Shown here one piece after another: positions 62,337 through 64,000 of a stretch of DNA of 64,000 bases. The DNA is taken from contig NZ_WBXO01000004.1 of the NCBI RefSeq assembly GCF_008933955.1, positions 62,001-126,000 of the forward strand. Direction: 5' to 3'. Below the pieces are notes generated by a model that saw only the letters and a program-made list of their open reading frames with translations, was not told where the DNA came from and ran no database searches. How positions within the stretch are numbered: position 1 is the stretch's first letter; each line of letters begins with the position of its first letter. A program made the translations under genes and the position numbers. Source of the DNA: Heliorestis acidaminivorans (GTDB taxonomy: Bacteria; Bacillota; Desulfitobacteriia; Heliobacteriales; Heliobacteriaceae).

Positions 62337-63145
62337 GAAGGAGTGCCTCCTTTTCGATAATAAAAAGCGGAGTATTGGTAGATCGTTTCAAAAGGGCTTT
62401 TAGTACCGTGAATTGTTTCAGCATGTCCTAGAAAAAGATAGCCTCCTGGCTTTATTATATCAGCAAAGCGATGAATGATCTTTTGAATGACAGGACCATC
62501 AAAATAAATTAAAACATTTCTGCAAAAAATGATATCTACTTTTTCCATTTTTCCAACTAGATAGGGTTCTAGAAGATTCAGCTTTCTAAAGGTAATCATC
62601 TCTTTCAATTCGTCATTAATCTGATAGTCTTCCCCCGTAGCAAAAAAGTATTTGCGGAGCATAACCTCAGGCATCTTGCGAAAAGAAAGAGATTTTTTTC
62701 CGTAGCGACCTCGTTGAGCTTTTTCCAGAATTTTAGAGTCTATATCAGAAGCTACAATTTGAACAGAGCCTCTAGGGAAGAGGCCACTTTCTTTGATCAA
62801 CATAGCTAGTGTATAAGGCTCTTCACCACTAGAACAAGCGGCGCTCCAGATACGTAGTACCTCTGTATCTTTGCGGTACTGGTATTCTTGCAATATAGCA
62901 CTAAAAGCTTCTAAAGCTTTTTCTTCTCGAAAAAAGTAAGTTTCATTGATGGTGATATGCTCAATTAATTTATCCCATTCGGCAGGGTTACTATTAAGAT
63001 AGAGCAGATATTCATGAATAGTGAGGCCCAATTCCTGAAGACGACTGGTGAGCTTTGCTGTTAATGTTGCTTCCTGGTTGATAAAGTCAATGCCGCAATA
63101 TTGATAAATACGTTTTGCCAATTTAGTCCATTCTTCTTGAACCAT
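62333..63145 (-). CDS. cheR: Chemotaxis methyltransferase CheR
   Basis: 270-residue S-adenosylmethionine-dependent methyltransferase that methylates receptor glutamates. The N-terminal helical domain spans residues 1-75, with NETYFFREEKALEAF near 68. The SAM site is RIWSAACSSGEEPYTLAM (near 100). DIIFCRNVLIYFDGPV (near 204) and GGYLFLGHAETI (near 237) are family hallmarks. No TPR extension is present. It lies 30 bp downstream of the repeat-rich protein gene. Confidence 0.96.
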   Translation of the reverse strand: MVQEEWTKLAKRIYQYCGIDFINQEATLTAKLTSRLQELGLTIHEYLLYLNSNPAEWDKLIEHITINETYFFREEKALEAFSAILQEYQYRKDTEVLRIWSAACSSGEEPYTLAMLIKESGLFPRGSVQIVASDIDSKILEKAQRGRYGKKSLSFRKMPEVMLRKYFFATGEDYQINDELKEMITFRKLNLLEPYLVGKMEKVDIIFCRNVLIYFDGPVIQKIIHRFADIIKPGGYLFLGHAETIHGTKSPFETIYQYSAFYYRKGGTPS

Positions 63146-63175
63146 TGGCTACACCTACCTGTCCTTTCACCCAAC

Positions 63176-64000
63176 TTAGGCTTCTTTTTTACTATCTAGT
63201 GAATGAAGAGATTCTCTAATTTCTCGGGCGTATCCAATTAGGTCCTTCGTTGACTCTAAGTTTTTCTCTAGAGCTTTGCTTGTCTTTAAGGCTTCTTTTA
63301 GATCGATCAAATGATTACCTACTTGATCGACTTCACTACTTTGTTCTTCAATGGTGCTGATTATTTGATCTACTTGCTCGGTGAGACTGCCCAGATGCTT
63401 TTGCAAATCTTCTATTCTGAAAGCTTGTTCCTTCATCGCCGCTGTAGTTTGGCGAATTTGTTCTTTGGTGTTAGTGACTGATTTTACATTGTTAGCTACG
63501 CTTTCTGCTTGTTCTTGTGTAGCTATGGTAATTTCAGAAGCTTGGGCAGTTACTTTTTCAGCGGCCTTGACAATATTTTGACCTTCTTTAGTCTGTTCTC
63601 TCACTGCCACTGTAATTTGACGGACTTGCTCCCGAGCATTAACGATGCCTTTGATAACTTCTTCGGCACCTGCTGTTTGCTCTAAAATGGACTGACGAAC
63701 TTGTTCTACTTGTTCGTTCACACCTGCTACAGCTTCAACAATATGTTTGCCTTGTAGAGATTGCTCCTGCACTGCTACAGTAATTTGTCTTACTTGCTCT
63801 CTAGCGCTTATGACGGCGGCAATAATGCTATCAACGCCTAGTGCTTGTTCTTGTGTGACTTGGCTAACTTGCTCGGTCTGATTCTTTACATTCTCCATGG
63901 CCTGGGCAATATTTTTACCTTCTTTGGCTTGTGCTTGCATGGCTACGGTAATCTGACGAACTTGCTCACGGGCGTTGCCCACGCCTTTGATGACTTCTTC
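63176..64000 (-). CDS. Repetitive chemoreceptor-like coiled-coil protein (N-terminus outside window)
   Basis: The open frame runs from the window edge to a stop at 63176 (274 codons seen). It consists of four tandem repeats of 56 residues, each starting near EEVIKGxxNAREQVRQITVA and ending near EQAxGV, then a 50-residue charged tail (LEKNLESTKDLIGYAREIRE). The pattern resembles the signalling-domain helices of methyl-accepting chemotaxis proteins, e.g. QTAGAEEVIKGIVNAREQV. No membrane segment is visible in this part. The place directly before cheR and cheB points to a role in chemoreceptor adaptation or assembly. An ATG, GTG or earlier start lies beyond 64000. Confidence 0.8.
   Translation of the reverse strand, partial: EEVIKGVGNAREQVRQITVAMQAQAKEGKNIAQAMENVKNQTEQVSQVTQEQALGVDSIIAAVISAREQVRQITVAVQEQSLQGKHIVEAVAGVNEQVEQVRQSILEQTAGAEEVIKGIVNAREQVRQITVAVREQTKEGQNIVKAAEKVTAQASEITIATQEQAESVANNVKSVTNTKEQIRQTTAAMKEQAFRIEDLQKHLGSLTEQVDQIISTIEEQSSEVDQVGNHLIDLKEALKTSKALEKNLESTKDLIGYAREIRESLHSLDSKKEA

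Overview
The window looks like the chromosome of a motile, anaerobic, low-GC Firmicute of the class Clostridia. The evidence is a three-subunit NAD-linked [FeFe] hydrogenase, an LL-diaminopimelate aminotransferase, Firmicute-type Shine-Dalgarno sequences, many GTG/TTG starts, and flagellin, CheB/CheR and FlaG genes. A Heliobacteriaceae- or Peptococcales-like relative is my best guess, but no rRNA or photosynthesis gene is present to fix it. I see no tRNA, rRNA, CRISPR array or intact insertion sequence.

Layout. 1-8.6 kb is core: dapL (cut by the left edge), a ThrE-type exporter, a KhtT/KhtU-like K+/H+ antiporter pair and a large two-GTPase dynamin. 8.8-14.5 kb (minus strand) holds a short flagellin and the hydrogenase operon hndA-hndC-hndD. 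14.9-23.6 kb is mixed: a coiled-coil repeat protein, a DUF1540 protein, an orphan DNA methyltransferase, an AlbA_2/RecG-like protein, a collapsed chemoreceptor gene, an ACR3/BASS-type transporter and a DHH phosphoesterase.

24-38.2 kb is a flagellin and flagellin-glycosylation island. It has a flagellin with a sigma-28-like promoter and a structured, CsrA-site-like leader, a Maf/DUF115 protein, then pseB, a dead pseC, an intact pseC, pseF (apparently AUA-initiated), a methylase, an N-acetyl sugar amidotransferase, a frameshifted methyltransferase, hisH- and hisF-like genes, pseG, pseH and pseI. Together these should make CMP-pseudaminic acid and convert it to an acetamidino derivative. The HisF homologue has lost Asp11 and probably serves the amidotransferase rather than histidine synthesis.

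38.2-53 kb is an accessory region of broken genes, repeats, toxin-antitoxin-like modules and defence-like modules. It contains two defective fliS copies in a 326-bp duplication, a HipA-like kinase with a HIRAN protein, an Rpn-type nuclease with a separate gene for its C-terminal domain, a DUF4143 ATPase, a DUF669-like/helicase/NERD cassette, and two divergent HEPN-MNT pairs. A nitroreductase, FlaG and MsrB lie among them.

53-64 kb returns to core: a lipoprotein, two tiny membrane proteins, gltB-gltD, and a chemotaxis operon in which a protein with 56-residue receptor-like repeats (cut by the right edge) precedes cheR and cheB.
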